Part shown: positions 6,758 to 14,150 of the stretch, piece by piece
How positions within the stretch are numbered: position 1 is the stretch's first letter
How the letters are laid out: each line of letters opens with the position of its first letter
Source of the DNA: Treponema sp.
Lineage (GTDB): Bacteria > Spirochaetota > Spirochaetia > Treponematales > Treponemataceae
DNA: 35,808 nucleotides
Direction: 5' to 3'
Assembly: GCA_017450845.1 (NCBI GenBank)
Contig: JAFSSU010000082.1
Span: forward strand, 1 to 35,808
Program-made: the position numbers and the translations under genes
The notes under the pieces: model-generated
The model's database searches: none
The model's input: the letters and a program-made list of their open reading frames with translations, nothing else
Told to the model about the DNA's origin: nothing

Positions 6758-6854
6758 CCACCCTTCGCGCGGCTCTGCTGTCCGCGAATCTTATTAGAGT
6801 TTCCTTGCCGTTGCCGGTTTAGGCAGTGCATAGTCTTATCATGGCTATGCGTAT
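6733..6854 (-). ncRNA. minus-strand small RNA, about 120 bases
   Basis: Bounded by a near-consensus promoter (TTGACA 6890-6885, TATAAT 6866-6861, 18-base spacer) and the intrinsic terminator at 6731-6757. The predicted RNA folds into at least three hairpins, among them GCATAG/CTATGC near its 5' end and TTCGCGG/CCGCG in the middle. It contains no ORF with a ribosome site. It converges on the toxin-like gene and diverges from the methyltransferase-like gene, so it may regulate either. The function is unknown. Confidence 0.6.
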
Positions 6855-6860
6855 AACTGA

Positions 6861-6890
6861 ATTATAATCCATCCCCCCTCTTTTTGTCAA
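6861..6890 (-). promoter_or_regulatory. strong minus-strand promoter of the small RNA
   Basis: Reading the minus strand, TTGACA (6890-6885) and TATAAT (6866-6861) are separated by 18 bases. Both hexamers are perfect. No protein gene lies downstream on this strand before the terminator. Confidence 0.75.
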
Positions 6891-6894
6891 GGAT

Positions 6895-6916
6895 AAAAGT
6901 GACTGTATGTGCATGA
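6895..6916 (+). promoter_or_regulatory. repeated 22-base element, copy 2
   Basis: AAAAGTGACTGTATGTG followed by CATGA, immediately at the start of the methyltransferase-like gene. As in copy 1, the first ATG of the gene is inside the element and there is no ribosome site. Confidence 0.65.
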
Positions 6917-7689
6917 GCAATGATTTCAACTTGGAACTTTTTGATCCTGAGCCGCCGATAAAAGCGGAATACAAGAGCTATGACGAATGGATAGGGCATT
7001 TCAGCTTCAATCCGAAGACCACCGACGAGTGCTGGACTCCCCCGGATGTATACGATGCAGTCCTTTCCTATGTTGGTACGCTGATTGACATGGACGGCAG
7101 GGCTGTAATCAGGCCATTTTTCCCCGGCGGCAGCTATGAGCGCACGGAATATCCGAAGGGATGCGTGGTCGTGGACAACCCGCCGTTCTCAATGTTCTCC
7201 AAAATAACGGGGTTCTACAGGGACAGGGGCATACTGTTCTTTCTGTTTGGTCCAGGACTGACCATAGGGAGCGGAAAGGGGAGCCTAGTAATAAGCGGAT
7301 CCTGCGTAAGGTACGAGAACGGCGCGTCCGTCCCGACCGAATTCTGCTCAAACATTCCGGGCCTGCCGATGCTTATGACCGCCCCGGAACTGGGGGACAT
7401 GATAGCGGCCTGCGACAGCCAGAAGCCCAAGGGAAAGAAACTGAAATCCTACAGATTCCCGGAGGAGCTTCTTTCGGTCTCCGACTTGCGGACAATGGCA
7501 AACGGAGGGGTGCATTTTGAGGTGACGGATTGCGTCAAAGTCCGAAAGCTGGACAATTGCAAGGATCTTTTCGGCGACCACTGGCTGATTTCACAGGCAC
7601 AGGCAAAGGCAAAGGCAAAGGCACAGGCAAAGGTTCCGGTAGAGTTGTCTCCTTTCGAGCAGTCCCTTGTTTCGGGGCTGGCAGAATGA
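6907..7689 (+). CDS. putative adenine-specific DNA methyltransferase
   Basis: A 260-residue protein. CWTPPDVYDAVLSYV and RPFFPGGSYE occupy the cofactor-binding region, and VVVDNPPFSMFSKI provides the DNPPF catalytic motif IV of N6-adenine methyltransferases. FFLFGPGLTIGS continues the fold. It would modify phage or host DNA, perhaps to evade restriction; no restriction gene is adjacent. The C-terminus has a six-base tandem repeat (about 7597-7637) encoding a QAKAKAKAQAK linker. The start is ambiguous between ATG 6907 and ATG 6913. The ancestral SAM-binding glycine motif is degenerate, so activity is uncertain. Confidence 0.6.
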   Translation: MCMSNDFNLELFDPEPPIKAEYKSYDEWIGHFSFNPKTTDECWTPPDVYDAVLSYVGTLIDMDGRAVIRPFFPGGSYERTEYPKGCVVVDNPPFSMFSKITGFYRDRGILFFLFGPGLTIGSGKGSLVISGSCVRYENGASVPTEFCSNIPGLPMLMTAPELGDMIAACDSQKPKGKKLKSYRFPEELLSVSDLRTMANGGVHFEVTDCVKVRKLDNCKDLFGDHWLISQAQAKAKAKAQAKVPVELSPFEQSLVSGLAE

Positions 7690-7704
7690 CGGGCAAGACT
7701 TCGG

Positions 7705-8097
7705 CTAGGCTGTCACGTCAGCGGAAATTCCGAGTTTTTTGAACAGGGATTCCTGCAATGTCTGGCTAAAATTGATTGAGGCTTTCTCGGCGCGCACGGA
7801 CAGCCATTCAGGAAGCGTTACGTTTTTCCTGACGAATTTCCCGCTTCCTGAGATGTCGCATGAAATGTAGGTCGTGAAACCGCCGTCTTCTGCATGAAGG
7901 CCAGTGATTGCGCTGGCTTTCGGGAGCTCACAGCCTCTCTCAAGCAGTGATATGACATACCCCTCAAGGGCTTCCCTTGCGTTCCCCACGGTTTCCAATT
8001 CCGTGTCGCCCTGAGAGAAGCATCCCTCCAAGTCCGGGAACTCACACCAATAGCCGCCGTCCTCAAAATGGCAGATTGCCGGATAAACGATATTCAT
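7705..8097 (-). CDS. hicB: HicB-family antitoxin (second module)
   Basis: A 130-residue antitoxin. The N-terminal domain MNIVYPAICHFEDGGYWCEFPDLEGCFSQGDT carries the classical HicB signature, and the C-terminal segment FVRKNVTLPEWLSVRAEKA...ESLFKKLGI is the DNA-binding tail. ATG 8097 follows AAGGAG by nine bases; upstream in-frame codons lie in the intergenic hairpin. It pairs with the hicA gene just upstream on the minus strand and converges on the methyltransferase-like gene. It is clearly related to the first HicB at 3791 but diverged, so cross-talk is not expected. Confidence 0.88.
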   Translation of the reverse strand: MNIVYPAICHFEDGGYWCEFPDLEGCFSQGDTELETVGNAREALEGYVISLLERGCELPKASAITGLHAEDGGFTTYISCDISGSGKFVRKNVTLPEWLSVRAEKASINFSQTLQESLFKKLGISADVTA

Positions 8098-8109
8098 AAA
8101 TCTATGCTC

Positions 8110-8130
8110 CTTGCGGGCTTTCGCCCGCAT
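8110..8130 (-). terminator. GC hairpin between hicA and hicB (second module)
   Basis: GCGGGC-GAAA-GCCCGC on the minus strand, directly before the AAGGAG of hicB and after an A-rich stretch. It has no U-tail, so it is more likely a processing or translational hairpin than a terminator. It mirrors the hairpin at 3748-3775. Confidence 0.45.
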
Positions 8131-8135
8131 TTTTT

Positions 8136-8312
8136 TTACTTTAGTCCCGCTTTCTTTAGGATTGCGGTTTCTAATCCCTTTTTCATATCCTTGCCATGTA
8201 CCGGCAGGGATATTGTCTGGTTGCCTTTTACCAGGATGTGGTGGCTTCCGTTAATCCTGTCCACTACCCATCCGTTCCTCTGCAAAAGGCTTAAAAGCTC
8301 TTTGTCTTTCAT
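8136..8312 (-). CDS. hicA: HicA-family mRNA interferase toxin (second module)
   Basis: A 58-residue toxin: MKDKELLSLLQRNGWVVDRINGSHHILVK, then ISLPVHGKDMKKGLETAILKKAGL. The catalytic His lies in the GSHHIL strand (about residues 24-25). This is a textbook HicA. ATG 8312 gives the family N-terminus; the longer frame runs back through the promoter. The -10 box ends six bases before the ATG, exactly as in the first module, so the transcript is probably leaderless. Confidence 0.9.
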   Translation of the reverse strand: MKDKELLSLLQRNGWVVDRINGSHHILVKGNQTISLPVHGKDMKKGLETAILKKAGLK

Positions 8313-8318
8313 GCTTAT

Positions 8319-8347
8319 AATATAATACGTATAATGCGTATTGTCAA
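8319..8347 (-). promoter_or_regulatory. promoter and operator of second hicAB
   Basis: On the minus strand, TTGACA (8347-8342) and TATATT (8324-8319) are 17 bases apart. The spacer contains a perfect inverted repeat AATACG-N7-CGTATT (8324-8342), a good candidate HicB operator. Confidence 0.7.
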
Positions 8348-8423
8348 GAGTTTTTTGAAAAAAAACGCGAAATTTTTGCATTTTTCTTGAAAAAAAACCG
8401 GAATTTCCGATTTTTCCGCGAAA

Positions 8424-8445
8424 AAAAGTGACTGTATGTGCAAGG
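8424..8445 (+). promoter_or_regulatory. repeated 22-base element, copy 3
   Basis: AAAAGTGACTGTATGTG followed by CAAGG, after an A-rich stretch. Here a normal ribosome site (AGGGGG) and ATG 8454 follow it, which shows the element is not simply a translation start and fits a promoter better. The prohead protease and capsid genes lie downstream. Confidence 0.65.
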
Positions 8446-8453
8446 GGGACATC

Positions 8454-8699
8454 ATGTTTTCAATACTTTTGGCAAGGAACGGGGCCTCAACGCCCCTGAC
8501 ATGGGACTACTACAAGGAGTCGGGCGCGGTCTACGTGGCTCCCACTCTTGAGGCCGTCCAGTCGAAGGTGCAGGCGCTCGCCGGAACATACCCGGTGGAC
8601 AAGATCCGAGTGGTGAAGAACTGCACAATAGCGGCTGGCGTGACGGTCACCGTTGACGGGGAGGACGCGGCTCCCGGAACTGAAGGAGGCGAAGGATGA
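8454..8699 (+). CDS. small hypothetical head-region protein
   Basis: An 81-residue soluble protein (MFSILLARNGASTPLTWDYYKESGAVYVAPTLEAVQSKV...) of mixed alpha/beta type ending in an acidic Gly-rich tail. ATG 8454 is chosen because AGGGGG sits five bases upstream; the longer frame to 8436 begins inside the repeated element. It overlaps the next gene by four bases (ATGA), implying coupled translation. No family was recognised. Confidence 0.7.
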   Translation: MFSILLARNGASTPLTWDYYKESGAVYVAPTLEAVQSKVQALAGTYPVDKIRVVKNCTIAAGVTVTVDGEDAAPGTEGGEG

Positions 8700-9022
8700 A
8701 AAACATCTTCATTTATGTGGGGCTTGCCCTGCTGGTTGGCGGCGCGGTCATCGGTGCGCTCACGGGAATCCCGGCGGCGCAGTGGATTGAGCTCGCGGCC
8801 TGCGCCGTGGGGCTCGCGACGTGCACGGTCTCAATAGTGAGCAAGGCGGAGAAGAAGGACTGGAAGCTGTGGGTGGCCCTTGCGGCGCTCGCTGTGGGAA
8901 CGATTCTCCTGATATGGGCCGGAATAAGCGACAGCGTGATCCAGAGCGTGATCACGGCTGTAATCGGGCTGGTGGTGCTCGTTACGGGGCTCCTTCCCGT
9001 CCTGATCAGGAAAAAGGAGTGA
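8696..9022 (+). CDS. small membrane protein with about four membrane helices
   Basis: A 108-residue, very hydrophobic protein. Membrane segments lie near residues 4-22, 29-48, 57-77 and 80-104, separated by a charged loop SKAEKKDWK, with a KKE end. The sequence suggests an inner-membrane protein. It is located between head genes, away from the lysis cassette, so it could be a holin paralogue or a superinfection-exclusion factor; neither is shown. It overlaps its upstream neighbour by four bases and is followed closely by the prohead protease. Confidence 0.7.
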   Translation: MKNIFIYVGLALLVGGAVIGALTGIPAAQWIELAACAVGLATCTVSIVSKAEKKDWKLWVALAALAVGTILLIWAGISDSVIQSVITAVIGLVVLVTGLLPVLIRKKE

Positions 9023-9026
9023 CTTT

Positions 9027-9809
9027 ATGAAGGAAAGACAGCTTCTCACCCGCTCCCTTCCCTCGCCCCTTGAGGTAAGGGAGGAGGACGGAAAGAGGCA
9101 CATATCCGGGGTGATTCCCTACAACAGCCTGTCCGAGAACCTTGGGGGATTCCGGGAGGTCATAAGGCCGGGGGCCTTCGGAAAGACGCTCCTTGAGGGT
9201 GATGCGAGGTGCCTCTGGGCCCACAACACCCAGTACGTCCTGGGAAGGAAGAGCGCGGGGACGCTTACGTTCGATGACCGCGACGACGGGCTTCACTTCG
9301 ACTGTTCCCTGCCTGCGACCTCATGGGCTGCGGATGTCTACGAGACCGTGGGACGGCGCGACGCTCCGGGAGTGAGCTTCGGGTTCTACGTGATAAAGGA
9401 CGCGTGGACCAGGGACAAGGAGAAGAAGGAGCCCGCCACAAGGGAGCTGCTTGAGGTCAACCTGCTTGAGGTGAGCGTCGGGGTAGCATTCCCCGCGTAC
9501 CCGGCATCTGACAGCGCGGCAAGCACGAGGGACATCCTGGGACGGGCCGGAATTGACATGGATAAAATAGCCGCCGTGCTGGTAAGGTGCGGCTGCGACG
9601 GAACTAAATGCGGGGAGGATGACGCGGAGACGATACGCTCAGCCATCGCGTCCCTGCAAGGACTCCTGCCGGAGAAAGGCAAGAATGAGAGCGCGGGCGT
9701 GGAAAGCGAGCCGGAAGAATCCACTCGCTCCAAGCCGGAGAAATCCACTTGGGACGCGCGCGCGAGGGAAATCGAGCTGCTTGAGGCCGAGTCAAAATTT
9801 TTAGCATAG
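9027..9809 (+). CDS. prohead maturation protease, HK97 family
   Basis: A serine protease that cleaves the scaffold domain of the capsid protein during head maturation. It has the family motifs: YNSLSENLGGFREVIRPGAFGKTL, LWAHN with the catalytic His (about residue 66), and APGVSFGF with the catalytic Ser (about residue 117), followed by LLEVNLLEVSVGVAFPAYPAS. At 260 residues it is somewhat longer than the core family; the extra C-terminal 80 residues are charged and partly helical and may act as scaffold. It lies directly upstream of the major capsid gene, as expected. Confidence 0.95.
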   Translation: MKERQLLTRSLPSPLEVREEDGKRHISGVIPYNSLSENLGGFREVIRPGAFGKTLLEGDARCLWAHNTQYVLGRKSAGTLTFDDRDDGLHFDCSLPATSWAADVYETVGRRDAPGVSFGFYVIKDAWTRDKEKKEPATRELLEVNLLEVSVGVAFPAYPASDSAASTRDILGRAGIDMDKIAAVLVRCGCDGTKCGEDDAETIRSAIASLQGLLPEKGKNESAGVESEPEESTRSKPEKSTWDARAREIELLEAESKFLA

Positions 9810-9819
9810 GAGAAAACAA

Positions 9820-11019
9820 ATGGGAAAGTTCGAGAAACTGTCTCTTCAGGAGATGATCGACACCCGCGAGCACACAATCAAGGAAATGCGCTCGCTCAAT
9901 GACGGATGCAAGGGAGAGGACGGCTCTGTCCGTGAGCTCACCGGCGACGAGGAAGTGAAGTACAGGGCGATGGGGGATGACGTGAAGGAGCTCACGGCCC
10001 TCATCTCGAAGTGCAAGAGGGACAACGAGCTCAACGGGTTCACGTCCGAGCTGCCCGTCCCGCAGCCGAAGGAAAGCCGCGGCGACAAGAGGCTGGTGGA
10101 GTTCAGGGAATTCCTGCGCGACGGAAAGATTGAGAAGCGCGACACTCTCATCGTGGACGGAGCGGGAGCCTCAGCCGGAGTGCTTGCCCCGGAAGAACTC
10201 GTTAAGCAGATTCTCACCCCGGCAAGCTCCGACCTCACACTGCTCGGAAAAGTCTACACCGTGCACCTCAACAAGGCCGCATCCCTCGGAGTGCCCTACG
10301 AGAGCGCGGACGCATCCGACGCTGCCTGGACTACCGAGGTTCCTGCGAGCCTCACTCCTGACGCGACCCTTGCCTATGACAAGAGGGAGCTCGGAGCGAA
10401 CATGCTCATCAAGCTGATCACCGTATCTGACAAGACATTGCAGACCAACGCGTTCAACGTGGAGAACCTCATCGCCGACAAGCTCAGCTACAAGATGCGC
10501 CAGGCACTTGAGAAGGCAGTGTGCATCGGAACCGGCTCCGGACAGCCGCTTGGTCTTTTCGTGGCCAGCGCAAGCGGAATCCCGTCCTCGGCTGACTTCA
10601 CAGCGGCAAACACGAACAAGCTCACCGGCGACGACATCATCAAGGCAAAGCGCTCCGTCAAGAGCGTCTACCGCTCAAGGGGCTCATGGCTCTTCCACTC
10701 CGACGTGGTTACGGACCTGCTCCTTCTCAAGGACAAGAACGACCAGTATCTCTGGCGCTCAGGCCTCACCGAGAATGACCCGGACATTCTTGACGGATCC
10801 CCCGTCATCGAGAGCGAGTGGGCTCCCCACACGATGACCACGGGTCTCTACTGCGGAATGTTCGGTGACTTCTCCAAGTACTGGATGACGATGGTTGACT
10901 CCATCTCAATCCGCCGCCTTGACGAGAAGTACTACCCGAGCGTGGGATTCTCCGCAAAGACATACGCCGACGGACAGCCTGTCATGCCCGAGGCCTTCGC
11001 ACGCATCAAGCTGGCGTAG
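9820..11019 (+). CDS. major capsid protein, HK97 fold
   Basis: The 399-residue shell protein. The first roughly 105 residues are a charged coiled coil (LQEMIDTREHTIKEMRSLNDG ...) that acts as the scaffold domain in this family and is removed by the upstream protease. The mature part begins around the VDGAGASAGVLAPEELVKQI segment and continues with typical features: VPYESADASDAAWTTE, DKLSYKMRQALEKAVCIGTGSGQP and SWLFHSDVVTDLLLLKD. AGGAG precedes the start. It is GC-rich with optimised codons, consistent with high expression. Confidence 0.95.
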   Translation: MGKFEKLSLQEMIDTREHTIKEMRSLNDGCKGEDGSVRELTGDEEVKYRAMGDDVKELTALISKCKRDNELNGFTSELPVPQPKESRGDKRLVEFREFLRDGKIEKRDTLIVDGAGASAGVLAPEELVKQILTPASSDLTLLGKVYTVHLNKAASLGVPYESADASDAAWTTEVPASLTPDATLAYDKRELGANMLIKLITVSDKTLQTNAFNVENLIADKLSYKMRQALEKAVCIGTGSGQPLGLFVASASGIPSSADFTAANTNKLTGDDIIKAKRSVKSVYRSRGSWLFHSDVVTDLLLLKDKNDQYLWRSGLTENDPDILDGSPVIESEWAPHTMTTGLYCGMFGDFSKYWMTMVDSISIRRLDEKYYPSVGFSAKTYADGQPVMPEAFARIKLA

Positions 11020-11022
11020 GAC

Positions 11023-11220
11023 ATGGGAGACAAGAAGAAGCCCCTTCCCCCGGAGACCGCAAGGACTGCGGAGGGAGGAAACAAGACCGTGCGCGCGATG
11101 TTCACCGAGACCGTGACAGGCGGAATCGGACTGTTCGAGCGCGGCAGGCAGTATGAGATTCCTGAAAGCCTCTTCACCGAGTGGGAGAAGGCCGGAATCT
11201 GCGGAAAGGCAGAGGAATAG
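11023..11220 (+). CDS. small head-associated protein
   Basis: A 65-residue protein with a basic, proline-rich start (MGDKKKPLPPETARTAEGG) and a short beta-type body containing GLFERGRQYEIPESLFTEWEKAGI. That YEIPESL-x-W-x-x-AG pattern is common in small phage proteins encoded between capsid and connector genes. It is probably a head completion or decoration-type protein, but this is only inferred from position. It begins three bases after the capsid stop. Confidence 0.65.
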   Translation: MGDKKKPLPPETARTAEGGNKTVRAMFTETVTGGIGLFERGRQYEIPESLFTEWEKAGICGKAEE

Positions 11221-11228
11221 GAGGACGC

Positions 11229-11774
11229 ATGGCTGACGGACGCTACATAACTGTCGGTATGCTTGAGGAATTCACGGGCAAGTACCCCGAGGAGGATGCC
11301 TCCATGCCGCAGGTCTACGTTGACGCGGCGATTGACACCGTCGCGAAATACCTGAGGTATGACCCGCAGGCATCCGAGATTGAGTTCCGCACGTGGGGGG
11401 ACGGGACTGAGACCATAGTGCTTCCCTCACCCTGCCGCGAGCTCCTTTCGGTCACCGTCGGAGGGGTCGAGCAGAACGTCCAGGAATGGGAGCCGTCCAA
11501 GAACTATCTCAGGCACCGGCTCAAGTCCGGCCTGTTCGAGATATTCGACAGCCACCAGAAAATAGAGGTGAGGTTCGGGGGAGGATATTCCCCCGTCCCC
11601 CAGAAGATCGTGACGGCGGCCCTTCAGCTCGCTTCCCTTTACTGGGAGAGCTCCGGGGGAAACCTCGCCGTCTCAAGCACGTCCTACGCCGACCAGGGAA
11701 CCAGGGTGTTCAACAACTTCACCGAGTCAAGGTTCCTTGACCAGATAAACGAGTGGAGGATCCACAATGTCTAG
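11229..11774 (+). CDS. head-tail connector protein (gp6-like)
   Basis: A 181-residue adaptor expected to dock beneath the portal. The N-terminus (ITVGMLEEFTGKYPEEDASMPQVYVDAAIDTVAKYLRYD) is the helical DNA-packaging/connector signature, followed by a beta domain (LPSPCRELLSVTVGGVEQ) and a C-terminal helix pair. ATG 11229 follows AGGAGG; the longer frame to 11181 overlaps the previous gene and lacks a ribosome site. It overlaps the next gene by eight bases. Confidence 0.8.
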   Translation: MADGRYITVGMLEEFTGKYPEEDASMPQVYVDAAIDTVAKYLRYDPQASEIEFRTWGDGTETIVLPSPCRELLSVTVGGVEQNVQEWEPSKNYLRHRLKSGLFEIFDSHQKIEVRFGGGYSPVPQKIVTAALQLASLYWESSGGNLAVSSTSYADQGTRVFNNFTESRFLDQINEWRIHNV

Positions 11775-12237
11775 CGGATTCCTGAACGCCGTGGTGGACG
11801 CGTCCGACACGCAGGAGACGCTTAAAAAAATCCAGAGGGCGATTCCGTCCGTGGAGGCAAAGGCCCTGCGGCTAGTGGGACGTCTCACGGCCAAAGAGAT
11901 GAACAAGAGCCTGAGAGGTGCCGTCAACGCGCGGGCGCACTCAATCCTCGCGCACAGATACGCATACCGCATGACGCAGACGTTCAAGTCCGGGAAGCTG
12001 AGAAACCACACCCTCACGGTCTCCCCGCACACGTCCGGGGAGGAGGCGGGAAGCCTGATAATCCCCGTGATACATGCCCTGAACTACGGCTATGACATGG
12101 GGAGCGGAAGGGGGCCGCACATAATAGGGCGCGGCTTCATCCAGTCCGGGGACGCATACGTCGCGTCCGACAGGTACTCCCAGGACGTGCAGAAACTTGT
12201 GGACAAGGAAATCGACAGGCTGGAGAGGAAACTCTGA
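11767..12237 (+). CDS. head-tail joining / tail completion protein (gp10-like)
   Basis: A 156-residue protein in the slot of the HK97 gp10 or lambda Z-type joining protein. It begins with a helix (DTQETLKKIQRAIPSVEAKALRLVGRLTAKEMNKSL) and contains a beta section ending VIHALNYGYDMGSGRGPHIIGRGFIQSG, a shape usual for this family, in which a helix and hairpin insert between head and tail. Position between connector and tail terminator supports the call. Confidence 0.7.
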   Translation: MSSGFLNAVVDASDTQETLKKIQRAIPSVEAKALRLVGRLTAKEMNKSLRGAVNARAHSILAHRYAYRMTQTFKSGKLRNHTLTVSPHTSGEEAGSLIIPVIHALNYGYDMGSGRGPHIIGRGFIQSGDAYVASDRYSQDVQKLVDKEIDRLERKL

Positions 12238-12249
12238 CGGGGGCGAGGG

Positions 12250-12732
12250 ATGCTAGGAACTTTTGAAGCTGTTAAGGATTACTTAATAACTGGAATGGGA
12301 CCGGTTCTCAAGTCGATGGAGACGGAGGACTGCCAGCTTCCGGTTCCCGAAAAGAGAAACATAATTTTCGGGACGTGCGACCTTGGAAAGAACGAGGCGA
12401 AGGTCCTTGTGTGCGTGGTGCCCGACACCGAGCACGAGTACACGGGGGACCTCTCCGCCGGGGTCGTTGAAGGAAAGATGGTCGTGTGCTTCGCATTCCG
12501 GGGGCTTCCGTATGAGAGGCTCATGGAGCGGATGGACAAATACGCGGAGGCATTCCGCATGTCGGTGAGGGCTGACGGCTCCCTCGGGGGCGGCGTGCTT
12601 GACGCTGACATCGGGGAGACCCAGTATTTCCCGGACGCGGGACCGACGCACGGCACGGTTACGGTCGCCGAGATTGAGCTGACCGTAAGGACAAAGGAGA
12701 ATCTGGCGGCGGGAATCGACCCGTTCGCATAG
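12250..12732 (+). CDS. probable tail terminator protein
   Basis: A 160-residue protein in the conserved position between the joining protein and the major tail protein. The N-terminal helix (TFEAVKDYLITGMGPVLKSM) and central strands fit a tail-terminator fold, which caps the tail tube and binds the head. Sequence identity to a named family was not recognised, so the call is positional. The start follows GGGGGCGAGGG. Confidence 0.6.
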   Translation: MLGTFEAVKDYLITGMGPVLKSMETEDCQLPVPEKRNIIFGTCDLGKNEAKVLVCVVPDTEHEYTGDLSAGVVEGKMVVCFAFRGLPYERLMERMDKYAEAFRMSVRADGSLGGGVLDADIGETQYFPDAGPTHGTVTVAEIELTVRTKENLAAGIDPFA

Positions 12733-12743
12733 GAGGAATAAAA

Positions 12744-13364
12744 ATGACTGGAATGGTCAAGAAGTACCATATCGCGCTCTTCCTTGAGGGAGGCACCGCG
12801 CAGAACCCCGTGTGGGTCAGAATCAAGAAGTCAACGTCTTTGCAGCTCACCCTCAACCCGGAGACGCAGGAGTATGACTACATCACCGACAAGAACCCGA
12901 CCACCGAGGTCATCAGGTACAAGCCCGCGCTCAACCAGCCGGTGACCATGTACAAGGGTGAGGGGGACTACGCGCTCGCGTGGGACAAGTTCTACACCCT
13001 CAAGACCGGAGAGAAGGCGAAGACAAACGTCCTGATTGTCTTCATGCAGGAGGATGTGACCCGCACGGTGAGCGAGCAGACGATCACCGCGTACAAGGCA
13101 TGGAAGAACGAGGCGACCCTCTCCGTGTCAGACCTCAACGCCGTGGACAGCACAATCACGCTCGACATCAACTTCGGCGGCAAGATTCTCCACGGCTACA
13201 CCTACCCGGACGACTCCACCCACGCGCCGGTGTTCGTGCAGGAGGAGGATCCTGACAATGACTGGGTTGACCCCTTCGAGCCCCCCGCAGTCACCCAGCA
13301 GCAGGGAACAGGCGGAGCCGACGGCGACGGAGATGGCGATGACGGCACCGAGACGAACCCATGA
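12744..13364 (+). CDS. major tail tube protein
   Basis: A 206-residue protein, probably the tube-forming subunit. The beta-rich core contains DYITDKNPTTEVIRYKPALNQPVTMYKGEGDYALAWDKFYTLK and a conserved STITLDINFGGKILHGY segment; this layout matches siphophage tube proteins. The last 40 residues form a disordered Gly/Asp tail (GGADGDGDGDDGTETNP). AGGAGG precedes the ATG. It sits directly before the tail assembly chaperone, as expected. Confidence 0.8.
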   Translation: MTGMVKKYHIALFLEGGTAQNPVWVRIKKSTSLQLTLNPETQEYDYITDKNPTTEVIRYKPALNQPVTMYKGEGDYALAWDKFYTLKTGEKAKTNVLIVFMQEDVTRTVSEQTITAYKAWKNEATLSVSDLNAVDSTITLDINFGGKILHGYTYPDDSTHAPVFVQEEDPDNDWVDPFEPPAVTQQQGTGGADGDGDGDDGTETNP

Positions 13365-13909
13365 CGCTTGACCTCACGAAGGCAGTCCTTCCGTCCACGA
13401 TCTCAGTGGGCGGGAGGACGTACCGCATCAGGACATGGTTCAAACACTGGCTCAGGTTCCTTGAGATATGCAGGAACCCGGAGGAGGAGCGGGACTTCTC
13501 CTTCCTGTTCGACGGGGAAATCCCGGAAGACAAGCCGGCCGCCCTCGCTGAGCTTGAGAAGTTCGCGTCCCCTGAGTCCGAGCTTCCGAGGCCGACGGGG
13601 GAAGGCGGCGGGAAAGTCCTGGACTATGCGTATGACGGCTCTCTGATTTACTCGGCGTTCATGCAGCAGTACGGGATTGACCTGATTGACGCGGAGGGCT
13701 TGCACTGGTGGAAGTTCCTCGCATTGATGGAGGGACTTCACGGAACCAAGCTGAATGACGTTATGGAGGCGAGGATGTACGACCCCGACGACAAGACTAC
13801 CTATGACGAGGCGAAGAAAAAGGCAAGGGCCGCGTGGACACTTGAGGGACTTGAGACCGTCGAGGAGAAGTCTGATGCTGAGGCGCGCTTCGAGGAGAGC
13901 TTCGGCTAA
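13361..13909 (+). CDS. tail assembly chaperone (Gp15-like)
   Basis: A 182-residue protein resembling the phage Gp15 family: SVGGRTYRIRTWFKHWLRFLE, a low-complexity middle, and SAFMQQYGIDLIDAEGLHWWKFLALMEGL. In this family it takes the lambda gpG role of holding the tape measure during tail assembly. It overlaps the tail tube gene by four bases. A lambda-type frameshifted extension is not obvious: the frame ends at TAA and a reverse-strand gene follows before the tape measure. Confidence 0.8.
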   Translation: MTLDLTKAVLPSTISVGGRTYRIRTWFKHWLRFLEICRNPEEERDFSFLFDGEIPEDKPAALAELEKFASPESELPRPTGEGGGKVLDYAYDGSLIYSAFMQQYGIDLIDAEGLHWWKFLALMEGLHGTKLNDVMEARMYDPDDKTTYDEAKKKARAAWTLEGLETVEEKSDAEARFEESFG

Positions 13910-13915
13910 ATGCCC

Positions 13916-14092
13916 CTATGGGGTGGCATCGTCGGAATGTGTCGGCGCGTAATATATGGGAGGTCTCTTCTCACCTTCCTTCCACGACTCCCCATGATTT
14001 GCAAGGAAAAGCATGAGAAGCAATTTCCATGCCAGCGGGAAAAACGCTGCTGCGACTATAACTACAAGGGCAATCAGGGCAAGTGCTATCAT
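13916..14092 (-). CDS. 58-residue membrane peptide on the opposite strand
   Basis: A small inner-membrane protein read against the surrounding tail operon. Residues 2-32 are strongly hydrophobic (IALALIALVVIVAAAFF, then LAWKLLLMLFLA), followed by a hydrophilic tail GESWKEGEKRPPIYYAPTHSDD. AGGAGG lies eight bases before ATG 14092, and its own promoter is at 14113-14140. This is the hallmark of a moron gene expressed in the lysogen. Superinfection exclusion or host-surface modification is possible, but nothing in the sequence decides. Confidence 0.65.
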   Translation of the reverse strand: MIALALIALVVIVAAAFFPLAWKLLLMLFLANHGESWKEGEKRPPIYYAPTHSDDATP

Positions 14093-14112
14093 AGGCGGTT
14101 CCTCCTGATTCA

Positions 14113-14140
14113 ATTATAACACGGATTGCGAAAAAGGCAA
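14113..14140 (-). promoter_or_regulatory. extended -10 promoter of the membrane-peptide moron
   Basis: On the minus strand, TTGCCT (14140-14135) and a perfect TATAAT (14118-14113) are 16 bases apart, with TGT before the -10 box (extended -10). It precedes AGGAGG and ATG 14092 at normal distance. Confidence 0.7.
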
Positions 14141-14150
14141 GGGAAATTTC

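Noticed and set aside
9386-9877. 163-residue reverse ORF over the protease gene
   Set aside because: A serine/leucine-rich mirror of a highly conserved plus-strand protease; no start signal.
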